NCBI GenBank assembly: GCA_039933635.1
Contig: JBDTNQ010000032.1
Location: 1 to 37,074, forward strand
DNA from: JBDTNQ01 sp039933635
GTDB taxonomy: Bacteria > Acidobacteriota > Vicinamibacteria > Vicinamibacterales > SCN-69-37
Length of the DNA: 37,074 nucleotides
Reading direction: 5' to 3'
Shown: positions 7,614-14,559 of the stretch, piece by piece
Layout: each line of letters opens with the position of its first letter
How positions within the stretch are numbered: position 1 is the first letter of the stretch
The notes under the pieces: generated by a model
Seen by the model: the letters and a program-made list of their open reading frames with translations, nothing else
What the model was told of the DNA's origin: nothing
Database searches by the model: none
Translations under genes and position numbers: made by a program

Positions 7614-8528
7614 TTATCGGGCTGCGGTGTCCGCACTCAGGGCGATGTAGCCAGAGCGCGTGCGCAGGCGGACGCCGGGGGCCGGGTGGCGCAAACGGAC
7701 TTCGACCTTGCGAAAGCGCCCATCGCGGCGGTCATCGGAGGCGACGTAGCCCAAGGTGTACCGGGCATCAATCTCGGCGCGAATGCGGGCGTACGAGGCG
7801 GCGACGTCCTTGAGCGACGACGGGAAGAATGCCTCGCCGCCGGTTTCGTGCGCCAGTTGGGTGAGGGTGGACTGCTGCCGGAGCCGTTCGCTGGACGGCA
7901 AATGCTCGACGTAGCCCATGACGTAAACCATCACGTCGCCCATCCGCAGCAGGGTCTGCACCTCGCCGGCCGTGATGCCGGTGGCCGAGTCACCCCCATC
8001 GGTGTAGAGGAGCAGCACGTGTTGCCCGTTACGCCCCCGCGTCGTCTCCACATAGCGTCCGATCGCGTCGTTGAGCGCGGTGAGAGGGCCCAACTTGCCG
8101 TTGCGGATGCGCGAGAACAACTGCGGGTAGCTCAACGGCGAGAACCGGCTCACCTGGACGGTCTTCTCGAACTCGACGAGGGTGACGTCCTGCGCTTCCT
8201 CGAGGGTGTCGATGAACTTGATGGCCGCGTCGCCGGCCGCCTTGAGATCCTGCTCCATGCTTTCACTGCGGTCGAGCATGATTCCGAGGTGGAGCGGGAC
8301 GTCGGGGCCCGGCCGGCCCTCGGCGAAGAACGCCACCTGCTGGACGCGTCCGCTGTCCAGAATCTCGAAATCGTCGGCCCTGAGCCCCCGGACGGGCGCC
8401 CCGTCCTTTGCCAGCACGACGACCGGCAGCCGGACGGGATCGACCACGCCGCGAAAGGTCTGCCCGGCGAGTGGTGACACCAAAGCCGCGAGGGCCATCA
8501 GCGACAAAAATGCGCGTCGAGCCGTCAC
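7614..8528 (-). CDS. Secreted VWA-domain protein of the acidobacterial type
   Basis: 304 residues beginning with a signal peptide (about 1-23, ...LMALAALVSPLAGQT). A short beta-rich segment follows (PVVVLAKDGAPVRGLRADDF), typical of VWFA-related acidobacterial proteins (TIGR03436). The VWA domain has a complete MIDAS: D86-x-S88-x-S90, T150 (GPLTALNDAIG) and D177 (YTDGGDS). The end of the protein (YTLGYVASDDRRDGRFRKVEVRL, ..RTRSGY) is the usual C-terminal strand pair of this family. It is probably periplasmic or extracellular and binds a protein partner through a metal; the partner is unknown. The GTG start at 8528 gives an intact signal peptide. It has no Shine-Dalgarno, but a TAAAAT box lies 6 bases upstream, which suggests leaderless initiation. 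Confidence 0.88.
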   Translation of the reverse strand: MTARRAFLSLMALAALVSPLAGQTFRGVVDPVRLPVVVLAKDGAPVRGLRADDFEILDSGRVQQVAFFAEGRPGPDVPLHLGIMLDRSESMEQDLKAAGDAAIKFIDTLEEAQDVTLVEFEKTVQVSRFSPLSYPQLFSRIRNGKLGPLTALNDAIGRYVETTRGRNGQHVLLLYTDGGDSATGITAGEVQTLLRMGDVMVYVMGYVEHLPSSERLRQQSTLTQLAHETGGEAFFPSSLKDVAASYARIRAEIDARYTLGYVASDDRRDGRFRKVEVRLRHPAPGVRLRTRSGYIALSADTAAR

Positions 8529-8534
8529 GAGTTG

Positions 8535-8540
8535 ATTTTA
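8535..8540 (-). promoter_or_regulatory. -10-like box of the VWA gene, leaderless arrangement
   Basis: On the minus strand TAAAAT (5 of 6 to TATAAT) ends six bases before the GTG at 8528, so transcription would begin at or next to the start codon. No Shine-Dalgarno lies between. I see no convincing -35, as in many leaderless promoters. Confidence 0.4.
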
Positions 8541-8568
8541 GCGGTACGGAGAATCGTGAGGGCTCCCG

Positions 8569-8574
8569 TATAAT
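8569..8574 (+). promoter_or_regulatory. -10 box TATAAT of the DHH gene, leaderless arrangement
   Basis: A perfect TATAAT ends eight bases before the GTG at 8583. With the usual spacing of about 7 bases, the transcript would start at about 8581-8583, leaving no room for a Shine-Dalgarno, and none is present. The -35 region (around 8545-8550, TACGGA) is poor. Confidence 0.5.
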
Positions 8575-8582
8575 CTGGTGCT

Positions 8583-10016
8583 GTGCGAGCACTGGCCGTC
8601 TGTCAGGACGAGCTGGTCATTCGAACCCTGCATCGGGTTCTTGCCGGCGTCTTCGAGATCGAATTTCTGGTCGAGAGTCGTCCTCTGGCTCGACGTCTCG
8701 TCGATGACGGAGTGGCGGCCACCGTCGCCGATCCCAAACGCGTCGACTCCTACCTCCGCGCCGACCTCACCCCCAGCACCTGCGTCATCGTCGAGGACAA
8801 CGGCCGTCGTGGGCTGAAGAAGGTAGTGAGCACCATTCGCGACGCCGGCGGCAGCCTGCTCTACGTGCTGCACGTCGGTGGCGCGCCGGAACGCCGCAGC
8901 GTCGAGGAACTGCGCGCCGTATTTCCGGAAATCACCCATCTCGACCTGGCCGAACTGCTGTCCGGGTCGCTCACGACCGAGCTGGGGCGATCCCTGACGC
9001 GGGCGCGGGTGCAGCAGTACCAGCGCTTCTTCGCCGATGCCGATCGGGTGCTGATTCTGCTGCACAACGAGCCCGATCCCGACGCCCTGGCCGCGGGACT
9101 GGCGCTGCGGAACGTGCTGCGCCGCACGCGGACAACCGCCATTATCGCCGCGCTGCAAGGCGTGACTCGCCCGGAGAACATGCGGATGGCCGACCTGCTC
9201 GACATCCAGGTCGAGACGATCACACCGGCCGAGTTCGCCAGCTTCGACCGGATCGCGACCGTGGACGTGCAGCCGCACTACTTCCACGGACTGCTGCCCC
9301 GCGTCGACCTGGTCGTCGACCACCATCCCGAGCAGCCCGGCTACACCGCGGTATTCAAGGACATCCGTTCGGACTACGGGTCGACGTGCACGATTCTGAC
9401 GGAACATCTGCGCGCGGTCGACGTGAACATCTCGGAACGCACGGCGACGGCCATGCTCTACGCGATCAAGTCCGACACGCTGTTCTTCGCGCGGCAGACG
9501 AATCGCGTGGATCTCGAGGCGTTCTCGTTCCTGTATCCACTGGCCGACGCCGCGCTCATCCGCAAGATGGAAGGCGCCGAAATCACGCTCGAACGCCTCG
9601 AACACGTGACGCGCGCGCTCGCCACCAGCCGGCTGCGCAACCGCGTCTTCTCGGCGTTCCTCGGGGAGGTCTCGCGCGAGGACTTCATCCCCTACACGGC
9701 GGACTTCCTGCTCCAGGTCGAGGACGTGAAGTGGACGATGGTGTCCGGCATCGTAAACGGGCAGTTCGTGCTGAGCGTGCGGAACCTCGGCTACACACGC
9801 AACGCCGGGGAGTTCGTCAAGGCGAACTTCGGCGACATCGGCAGCGCCGGCGGCCACCGCGCCATGGCCAAGGCCGTCGTGCCATGGGACCGATTCCGCG
9901 GCAAGTTCGGCGATCTGTCCGGCGTGGGGATTGCCGCCCGGATCGGCGAGTTGGCGGAAAACTTCCTCAAGGATGCCGGCGAGCGCAAGCCGGACAAGGA
10001 CAAGGTCGCGCCGTAG
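8583..10016 (+). CDS. DHH/DHHA1-family phosphoesterase with an N-terminal Rossmann-like domain
   Basis: 477 residues. The N-terminal part (about 1-130) has alternating strands and helices (RALAVCQDEL..RTLHRVL, ATVADPK, CVIVEDNGRRG, LLYVLHVGG) and resembles a TrkA-N-like or receiver-like domain without an obvious GxGxxG. The DHH domain follows with HNEPDPD (161-167), D228 (TVDVQP), DHH (246-248) and D298 (IKSDT); together these supply the two-metal site. The DHHA1 domain ends with GSAGGHRAMA (420-429). Such proteins hydrolyse short oligonucleotides (NrnA) or cyclic di-AMP/pApA (GdpP relatives); which substrate applies here is not decided. The GTG start at 8583 is the only start consistent with the TATAAT just upstream. 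The tail (GERKPDKDKVAP) is charged and probably disordered. Confidence 0.9.
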   Translation: MRALAVCQDELVIRTLHRVLAGVFEIEFLVESRPLARRLVDDGVAATVADPKRVDSYLRADLTPSTCVIVEDNGRRGLKKVVSTIRDAGGSLLYVLHVGGAPERRSVEELRAVFPEITHLDLAELLSGSLTTELGRSLTRARVQQYQRFFADADRVLILLHNEPDPDALAAGLALRNVLRRTRTTAIIAALQGVTRPENMRMADLLDIQVETITPAEFASFDRIATVDVQPHYFHGLLPRVDLVVDHHPEQPGYTAVFKDIRSDYGSTCTILTEHLRAVDVNISERTATAMLYAIKSDTLFFARQTNRVDLEAFSFLYPLADAALIRKMEGAEITLERLEHVTRALATSRLRNRVFSAFLGEVSREDFIPYTADFLLQVEDVKWTMVSGIVNGQFVLSVRNLGYTRNAGEFVKANFGDIGSAGGHRAMAKAVVPWDRFRGKFGDLSGVGIAARIGELAENFLKDAGERKPDKDKVAP

Positions 10017-10024
10017 GAGCCGCG

Positions 10025-10209
10025 TTCACCATGGAGGCATGGAGACGCCTGAGCGGGACCTGGAGCCCAGCGTAGCTGGGCTCCAGGTCGCGCCTCGTCC
10101 AATCCGCTTCGCCCGTGCCATTAATCAGGGCACGCCATCACGAACAGCGACCTCGGGCTCTCCTGAACGGTCGTCGCCCCGCAACGCGCCTCCATGCCTC
10201 CATGGTGAA
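10025..10209. mobile_element. MITE-like element of 185 bp with 24 bp terminal inverted repeats
   Basis: The arms 10025-10048 and 10186-10209 are inverted repeats with a single mismatch over 24 bases (arm core ACCATGGAGGCATGG). Inside lies a perfect 14-bp hairpin (10057-10089). No coding frame of note is present. The element exactly fills the gap between two convergent genes, 8 bases from one stop and 16 from the other. No target-site duplication is visible in the flanks. It is a non-autonomous mobile element, or a two-hairpin extragenic element serving both genes as a terminator; the long arms favour the first, the missing duplication the second. Confidence 0.55.
10057..10089. repeat. Perfect 14-bp hairpin inside the TIR-bounded element
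   Basis: GACCTGGAGCCCAG is followed by the loop CGTAG and its exact complement. There is no T-tract on either side, so it is a weak candidate as a classical terminator, though it could slow polymerase in both directions between the convergent genes. It shares the theme GGACCT/AGGTCC plus CTCCA with the palindrome at 30689-30710. Confidence 0.8.
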
Positions 10210-10225
10210 TTGATCTGACGGGTCG

Positions 10226-11017
10226 TCAGACGCGGTCCAGGAAGTCCGCGACCAACGCCGCAAGTTCCTGCGGCCTTTCGAAAAACGGCATGTGGGCCGC
10301 GTCCGGGATCACCGCGATGTCGTGCGGGGCCTGCATCGCGGACATGAACGCGCGGACCGCATCTGGAGGCGCGTACTGATCGTGCTCGCCGGTGACCGCA
10401 AGGCAGGGCACTCTCACGGCCGGGACCCGATCAATCGCGGACGCGCCGAGCAGGATCTCGAGGCTGCGTAGATAGGTCGTGACGTCGTGGGTTTCGAAGA
10501 GACGCTCGAAAAGGCCGACGACCTCGGGTTTGGACGCGAACGTGGCCGGGCTGAAGATGCCAGCCACCACCTTCGGTCCCCATCCGGCGATGCCTGACGC
10601 GCGCATCGCCGCGGCGCGCGCGATGAGCCGCTCACGAATCGGCGGCCGGACCTCGGGCAAGCCGCCGATGAACACCATCCCGCGGATCCACTCTGGCCAA
10701 GCCGCGGAGGCCTCGAGGGCAATGATGGTGCCCATCGAGTGTCCGATGAGGACTACCGGCTCTTGGATGTCACGCGCCACGAACTCGCCGAGGTCGGCGA
10801 CCCAATCCTCCAGGGAGAATCCGCCAGGCGCGGGGCTGAAACCCGTGCCTGGCAGATCGACCGCCAACACGCGGTGACGCAGGCCCATGTGGGCCGCGAG
10901 TCCGCGGAAGAAATAGGCGCCGCCGCCCAGGCCGTGCAAGGCCAGCGCTGGACGGCCCGCGCCGGCCTCATCGACGTACAGGCCGTGGCCGCGGCTGGTG
11001 GTGAACGCAGCGTTCAA
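10226..11017 (-). CDS. Alpha/beta-fold hydrolase
   Basis: 263 residues, a typical single-domain alpha/beta hydrolase. The oxyanion motif is HG (28-29, LHGLGGG). The nucleophile elbow is G-H-S-M-G with Ser94, the acid is Asp213 (TGEHDQYAPP) and the base is His242 (DAAHMPFFERP). DLPGTGFS (54-61) is the usual loop after strand 4. The triad is complete, so an ester, lactone or similar hydrolase is expected; the substrate cannot be told. It starts 13 bases after the DJ-1/PfpI gene and shares its promoter. No signal peptide, so cytoplasmic. Confidence 0.92.
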   Translation of the reverse strand: MNAAFTTSRGHGLYVDEAGAGRPALALHGLGGGAYFFRGLAAHMGLRHRVLAVDLPGTGFSPAPGGFSLEDWVADLGEFVARDIQEPVVLIGHSMGTIIALEASAAWPEWIRGMVFIGGLPEVRPPIRERLIARAAAMRASGIAGWGPKVVAGIFSPATFASKPEVVGLFERLFETHDVTTYLRSLEILLGASAIDRVPAVRVPCLAVTGEHDQYAPPDAVRAFMSAMQAPHDIAVIPDAAHMPFFERPQELAALVADFLDRV

Positions 11018-11030
11018 GAACGATCCCGAC

Positions 11031-11594
11031 TCAGGCGCCGGCCAGGCCGTTCAGGCAGGTGAACACTTCGCGATAGAACGCGGGGTGCTGGACCCAGGTG
11101 GGCGCCGTGACCAGTCGGCCGTCGCGCACCGCGTCCATCCGGAGCCACTTGGCGCCGACCTGCTCCGCGTCGAGGCGCACGTGCTCGTAGCACGTCAGCT
11201 TCTTCCCGTTGACGAGGCCGGCCGCCGCGACGAGTTGGACGCCGTGACAGATCGCAAACAGCCACTTGCCCTGTTTGTCGAACTCGCGGAGGATGTTCAA
11301 CACCTTCTGGTTGTTGCGGAGGTACTCCGGCGCGCGCCCGCCGATGCAGAGCACGGCGACGTAGTCCTCCACCTTCACCTCATCGAAGGTGATGTCCGAT
11401 TCCATGGCGTAGCCCGGGCGCTCCATGTAGGTGTCCCAGCCGGGCTCGAAATCGTGAATGACGAGGTTCAGGCGCTTCTTCGCCGGCGCGGCAATCCGCG
11501 GTACGAGCCCCGCTTCTTCGAACCGGTGCTTCGCGTACCACGTCTCATAACTCTCGCCGCCGTCACCGACAATGACCAAGACCTGCTGACTCAC
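11031..11594 (-). CDS. DJ-1/PfpI family protein
   Basis: 187 residues from the GTG at 11594. The fold shows VLVIVGDGGESYETWYA (5-21), with the family glutamate probably E17, and the nucleophile elbow AICHGVQ with Cys116 and His117. VLCIGGRAPEYLR (81-93) is the usual strand plus loop. The family includes glyoxalases/deglycases, proteases and chaperones; members with this ED/ES-YE pattern resemble the PfpI-like glutamine-amidotransferase-fold stress proteins. I chose the GTG because GAGGG lies four bases upstream and because the earlier in-frame ATG (11630) overlaps the -10 box of the promoter, so it would not be in the transcript. It heads a two-gene operon with the alpha/beta hydrolase. Confidence 0.9.
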   Translation of the reverse strand: MSQQVLVIVGDGGESYETWYAKHRFEEAGLVPRIAAPAKKRLNLVIHDFEPGWDTYMERPGYAMESDITFDEVKVEDYVAVLCIGGRAPEYLRNNQKVLNILREFDKQGKWLFAICHGVQLVAAAGLVNGKKLTCYEHVRLDAEQVGAKWLRMDAVRDGRLVTAPTWVQHPAFYREVFTCLNGLAGA

Positions 11595-11628
11595 TAGACC
11601 CTCGCTTTCACGCGTGTGGAACCGGTGC

Positions 11629-11658
11629 AAATTAGGACGAATGCGGACGGCGTGTCAA
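11629..11658 (-). promoter_or_regulatory. Sigma70-type promoter of the DJ-1/hydrolase operon
   Basis: On the minus strand a perfect -35 TTGACA (11658-11653) is followed by an 18-base spacer and TAATTT (11634-11629) as the -10. The expected start near 11622 leaves a leader of about 28 bases with GAGGG ahead of the GTG at 11594. It is the best complete promoter I see in the window. Confidence 0.6.
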
Positions 11659-11713
11659 CGAACGCGCGGGTGGCCGTTCGCCCTTTGTCCCGTCACCATT
11701 CGAACCGTCGAGC

Positions 11714-13108
11714 TCAACCGACTCGCTCGTTCGCCGACACCAACGGCTCAATCAGATGATGGAACGCGTCGGCGTGGCCCTGCTCGATGAGCTCGCTCAC
11801 CGTGCGCCGGCGGTCGGACGCCTCGTCGTAGACACCACCGAAGTCGAACGGGCCGATGGGGTTGTGATCGGGACGCACCACGAACACGCTGGCAAACCGG
11901 CGGGCGCACAGGGACACCGTGTCGCTGAGCACGGCGGTCTCCATCGACCGCACCAGTTCACCGGCGCGCGCGCGGAGATTGATCGGCTGGGCGCGCAGCG
12001 TGTGCGGCGTGGCCGGCGCTGGCGCCGGACTGATCACGATTACCTGCTCAACCCCGATAGCCGCCATCTCGTCGACGAGACGCGTGGCCAGTTCGGGCCG
12101 ATCGCACAGCCGGTGCCGTTCGCCGCGCCAGTAGCTCGACGGCGGAAACTCGATGACCGCCGCGGGCGCGACGACCGGTGGCCGCAGCGCGCCCATGAGG
12201 AATCCGACAACGGTCTCCCGGAGCGGCCCGGTGAAATCCACCGTTTCGCTCTCCCGGGGCGGCGCGCCCGGCCGCCGCACTTCGAACTCGCCCCGGGCCG
12301 GCGCCGCCAGGACCGCGCCCACGAGGTCCTGCCGGGCATCGAGGTCGTGCACCGCAATGAGCACTTCGTGGAATCCCGGCTGCCCGAAGTTGTCGGCCAG
12401 CACATCCACATACCGCCGGCCGATCTCTCCGGGCGCCGGCCGCGGCTCGCTCGAGGCGCCGCGTACCAGCCGCCAGAGCGTTTCCACCGCGGTCGCCGAC
12501 GGCTCTGTCGCATCGAGCGGCGACGCGATGAGACGCCACCAGAATGCCCCGACGACACGCCGGCGCGATCGTTCGCGACGTACCGCCTCGATGGCTGAGA
12601 CAGCCAGGACCGCGCCGATCGTGAGCACCGCCAGCACCAGCAGGCGTGGCAGGATCGTCGGCAGGATCGGCGGGTCGAACAAGGCTTCGACGCCGCGCCG
12701 ATAGAGGCCAATGCTTTGAGTTGAGAGCGTCGTGAGGCCGACCAGCGAGGCCAGTTCGCCGAACGCATAGGCCGCGGCGGCAGCGACGAGCACGATCAGC
12801 GGCGAGAGCAACAGGACGATGGCGCCGAGCAGGCCGCCGAACGCCCAGCGGAGGGCCGCCCTCCAGCGATACGCACGGCGCAGGCGCGGGTCGGTCCACG
12901 GCCCGGCGGCATCCCACACGCGCGCGCCGCCGTCGACCGACGCGGCCAGCGCGGTGAGCACGCCGGCCCCGTGCGCGGCGATCACATCAATCTTGATACC
13001 GGCTTCGAGAATCGCGCGCAGCGCGCCGGCCTGATAGGCACCAGCCGTCCCCGACCCGCTGAGCAAGAGGCCCGTGCGTAGCCGAGGTGAGTACGAGGTC
13101 TCCAACAC
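11714..13108 (-). CDS. Patatin-like membrane protein lacking the catalytic serine
   Basis: 464 residues. The N-terminus is patatin-like: LLLSGSGTAGAYQAGAL (14-30) supplies the glycine-rich oxyanion loop. The nucleophile elbow, normally G-x-S-x-G, reads A45-H46-G47-A48-G49, so serine is replaced by glycine. Two hydrophobic segments (about 88-116 and 153-174) interrupt the domain. The end (FDFGGVYDEASDRRRTVSEL, 421-440) matches the usual patatin C-terminal block, but I find no DG[GA] dyad motif in the middle (SSYWRGERHRLCDRPEL is the likely place). It is probably an inactive, membrane-bound patatin relative that binds rather than cleaves lipid; this is inference. The GTG start at 13108 lies in the same frame as the greA stop, with three codons between. 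Confidence 0.75.
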   Translation of the reverse strand: MLETSYSPRLRTGLLLSGSGTAGAYQAGALRAILEAGIKIDVIAAHGAGVLTALAASVDGGARVWDAAGPWTDPRLRRAYRWRAALRWAFGGLLGAIVLLLSPLIVLVAAAAAYAFGELASLVGLTTLSTQSIGLYRRGVEALFDPPILPTILPRLLVLAVLTIGAVLAVSAIEAVRRERSRRRVVGAFWWRLIASPLDATEPSATAVETLWRLVRGASSEPRPAPGEIGRRYVDVLADNFGQPGFHEVLIAVHDLDARQDLVGAVLAAPARGEFEVRRPGAPPRESETVDFTGPLRETVVGFLMGALRPPVVAPAAVIEFPPSSYWRGERHRLCDRPELATRLVDEMAAIGVEQVIVISPAPAPATPHTLRAQPINLRARAGELVRSMETAVLSDTVSLCARRFASVFVVRPDHNPIGPFDFGGVYDEASDRRRTVSELIEQGHADAFHHLIEPLVSANERVG

Positions 13109-13117
13109 GATGAAAGG

Positions 13118-13582
13118 CTATTCCTCTTCGTGCACGGTCACGAGCTTCAGGATTTCGAACTCCCGCGTCCCACCTGGAGTCGGCGCCGTGACCTCATCCC
13201 CGACAGCCTTCCCCACGAGAGAGCGCCCGACGGGAGACGCGACGGAGACCAGCCCCCGTTCCGGGTCCGCGTCCTCCGGCATCACAAGCTCGTAGACGAA
13301 CGTCTTGCCGTTCTCGCGCAGCGTGAGTTTCGATCCGAACCCGGCCTTGTCGTGGGGAATGCGTTCGAGGCTCATCAACTGAATCTGCGCCACGCGCGTA
13401 CGCAGCATCGACACGCGCGCCTCGACGAAGCGCTGCCGCTCCTTGGCCGCGGCGTACTCCGCGTTTTCGCGCAGATCGCCCAGCTCGCGGGCGCGCTGGA
13501 TCTCTTTCGGCAATTCCTGCGTCAGCTCCCGTTCGAGCACTGCAATTTCGTCCTCGAAGCGCTTGATGAGTCGGGCTTTCAT
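13118..13582 (-). CDS. greA: Transcription elongation factor GreA/GreB family
   Basis: 154 residues. The N-terminal coiled coil (1-75) carries ARELGDLRENAEYAAAKERQ (31-50), in which D36 and E39 are the tip acidic residues that place a metal ion in the RNA polymerase active site. The C-terminal FKBP-like domain follows (SKLTLRENGKTFVYELV, ..SPVGRSLVGKAVGDEV). The protein stimulates cleavage of backtracked transcripts. It is slightly shorter at the start of the coil than E. coli GreA, but all functional parts are present. It is divergent from the RNA methyltransferase gene over a 201-base region and is followed after 9 bases by the patatin-like gene, with which it probably forms an operon. Confidence 0.95.
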   Translation of the reverse strand: MKARLIKRFEDEIAVLERELTQELPKEIQRARELGDLRENAEYAAAKERQRFVEARVSMLRTRVAQIQLMSLERIPHDKAGFGSKLTLRENGKTFVYELVMPEDADPERGLVSVASPVGRSLVGKAVGDEVTAPTPGGTREFEILKLVTVHEEE

Positions 13583-13610
13583 CGGTCTGGGTTGAGGCTA
13601 ACATAGATTC

Positions 13611-13770
13611 ATCGGGACATCGGCTATCGGATGACTGCGTCATTGCAGCGGAACGTCGGGTTATTGGGACAATGCATCGCGGCATCGGCGCATTGGGTGA
13701 GGGTATCGGGACATCGGCACGATCCCTTCGGCATCAACGACACGCCGGACAAGGGCATCGAAACATCGGA
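13611..13770. repeat. Decayed direct repeats of a 14-bp unit in the greA/methyltransferase divergent region
   Basis: ATCGGGACATCGGC occurs exactly at 13611-13624 and 13705-13718. A degraded copy is at 13757-13770 (11 of 14) and a weaker one begins at 13663. Many shorter CATCGG/ATCGGG words lie between. The block occupies most of the region between two divergent genes, so it could contain regulator sites or be a decayed short-repeat array. Confidence 0.5.
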
Positions 13771-13783
13771 CGCGCGGTCTAAG

Positions 13784-14551
13784 ATGCCTCAGATGACGAA
13801 GGCTCTCCTGAAGCGTTGCCGCGCGGTTGCGGCGGGCCGCGGCGAACCCGGCGTCGTGCTGCTCGACGGCGACCATCTCCTCGCTGATGCGCTCGCCGCT
13901 GGGGTGGCGATCGAGGTCGTACTCACCAGCGGCCGCCATCCAGATCTCATTCGCCAGCTCGACGCGCAGGGCACGCCCGTTGTGCGCGTGACGGACGATG
14001 TCGTCTCCGCCGCGAGCCCGGTGCGCACCTCGAGCGGTCTGGTCGCCCTCGCGCACTGGAATTCCGGATCGATTGCCGACGTGCTCGCCGCCTCGACACC
14101 GGTCGTCATCGGACTCGTCGGGGTGCAGGATCCCGGCAACGTCGGCGGCATCATTCGCAGCGCGGAGGCGCTCGGCGCGTCTGGCCTGCTGGCGCTCGAC
14201 GACACAGCCGACCCGGCCGGCTGGAAGGCGCTTCGTGGCGCGATGGGCAGCACATTCCGACTCCCGATCGGACGAGGCCGCACGACCGAGCTGTTCTCGA
14301 TTGCCAGCCGGCTCGGTATTCCTGTCGCCGCCACCGTGCCGCTCGGTGGAATGATTCCCGCGCGCGACAGGCTCGTACCGCCGCTCATCATCCTGTTCGG
14401 CGGCGAGGGTGAAGGACTGACCGACGACATTGTCGGTCGGTGCGATCGACGGTTTACGATCCCAATGCGCGCGGGAGCGAATTCGCTCAACGTGGGCGTA
14501 TCGGCGGCGCTGATCTTATGGGAAGCTAGACGAGCATCTCCCCTGCCGTAA
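13784..14551 (+). CDS. TrmH/SpoU-family RNA 2'-O-methyltransferase
   Basis: 255 residues. An N-terminal substrate-binding part (about 8-95, VVLLDGDHLLADAL..., VVSAASPVRTSSGLVAL) precedes the SPOUT knot domain. Motif 1 is DPGNVGGIIRSAEALG (116-131), with R125 the likely catalytic arginine. Motif 2 is FGGEGEGL (205-212) and motif 3 is IPMRAGANSLNVGVSAALI (226-244). Together they form the deep trefoil knot binding S-adenosylmethionine. The protein is closest in type to rRNA methylases (RlmB-like/TsnR-like), but the target nucleotide cannot be assigned. The ATG at 13784 or 13793 is the likely start: the open frame continues upstream to 13631 through repeat-rich sequence with no protein signal. 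The stop is 8 bases before rarA. Confidence 0.92.
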   Translation: MPQMTKALLKRCRAVAAGRGEPGVVLLDGDHLLADALAAGVAIEVVLTSGRHPDLIRQLDAQGTPVVRVTDDVVSAASPVRTSSGLVALAHWNSGSIADVLAASTPVVIGLVGVQDPGNVGGIIRSAEALGASGLLALDDTADPAGWKALRGAMGSTFRLPIGRGRTTELFSIASRLGIPVAATVPLGGMIPARDRLVPPLIILFGGEGEGLTDDIVGRCDRRFTIPMRAGANSLNVGVSAALILWEARRASPLP

Positions 14552-14559
14552 CGAGACCT

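Noticed and set aside
10025..10209. CRISPR repeat
   Set aside because: Only two inverted copies, no direct repeats with spacers.
13631..13783. 51-residue extension of the RNA methyltransferase
   Set aside because: It covers the repeat-rich promoter region and does not look like protein.
13778..13792. Leaderless start of the methyltransferase at the second ATG (13793) with TCTAAG as -10
   Set aside because: The hexamer is only 4 of 6 and overlaps the first ATG; too weak to report.
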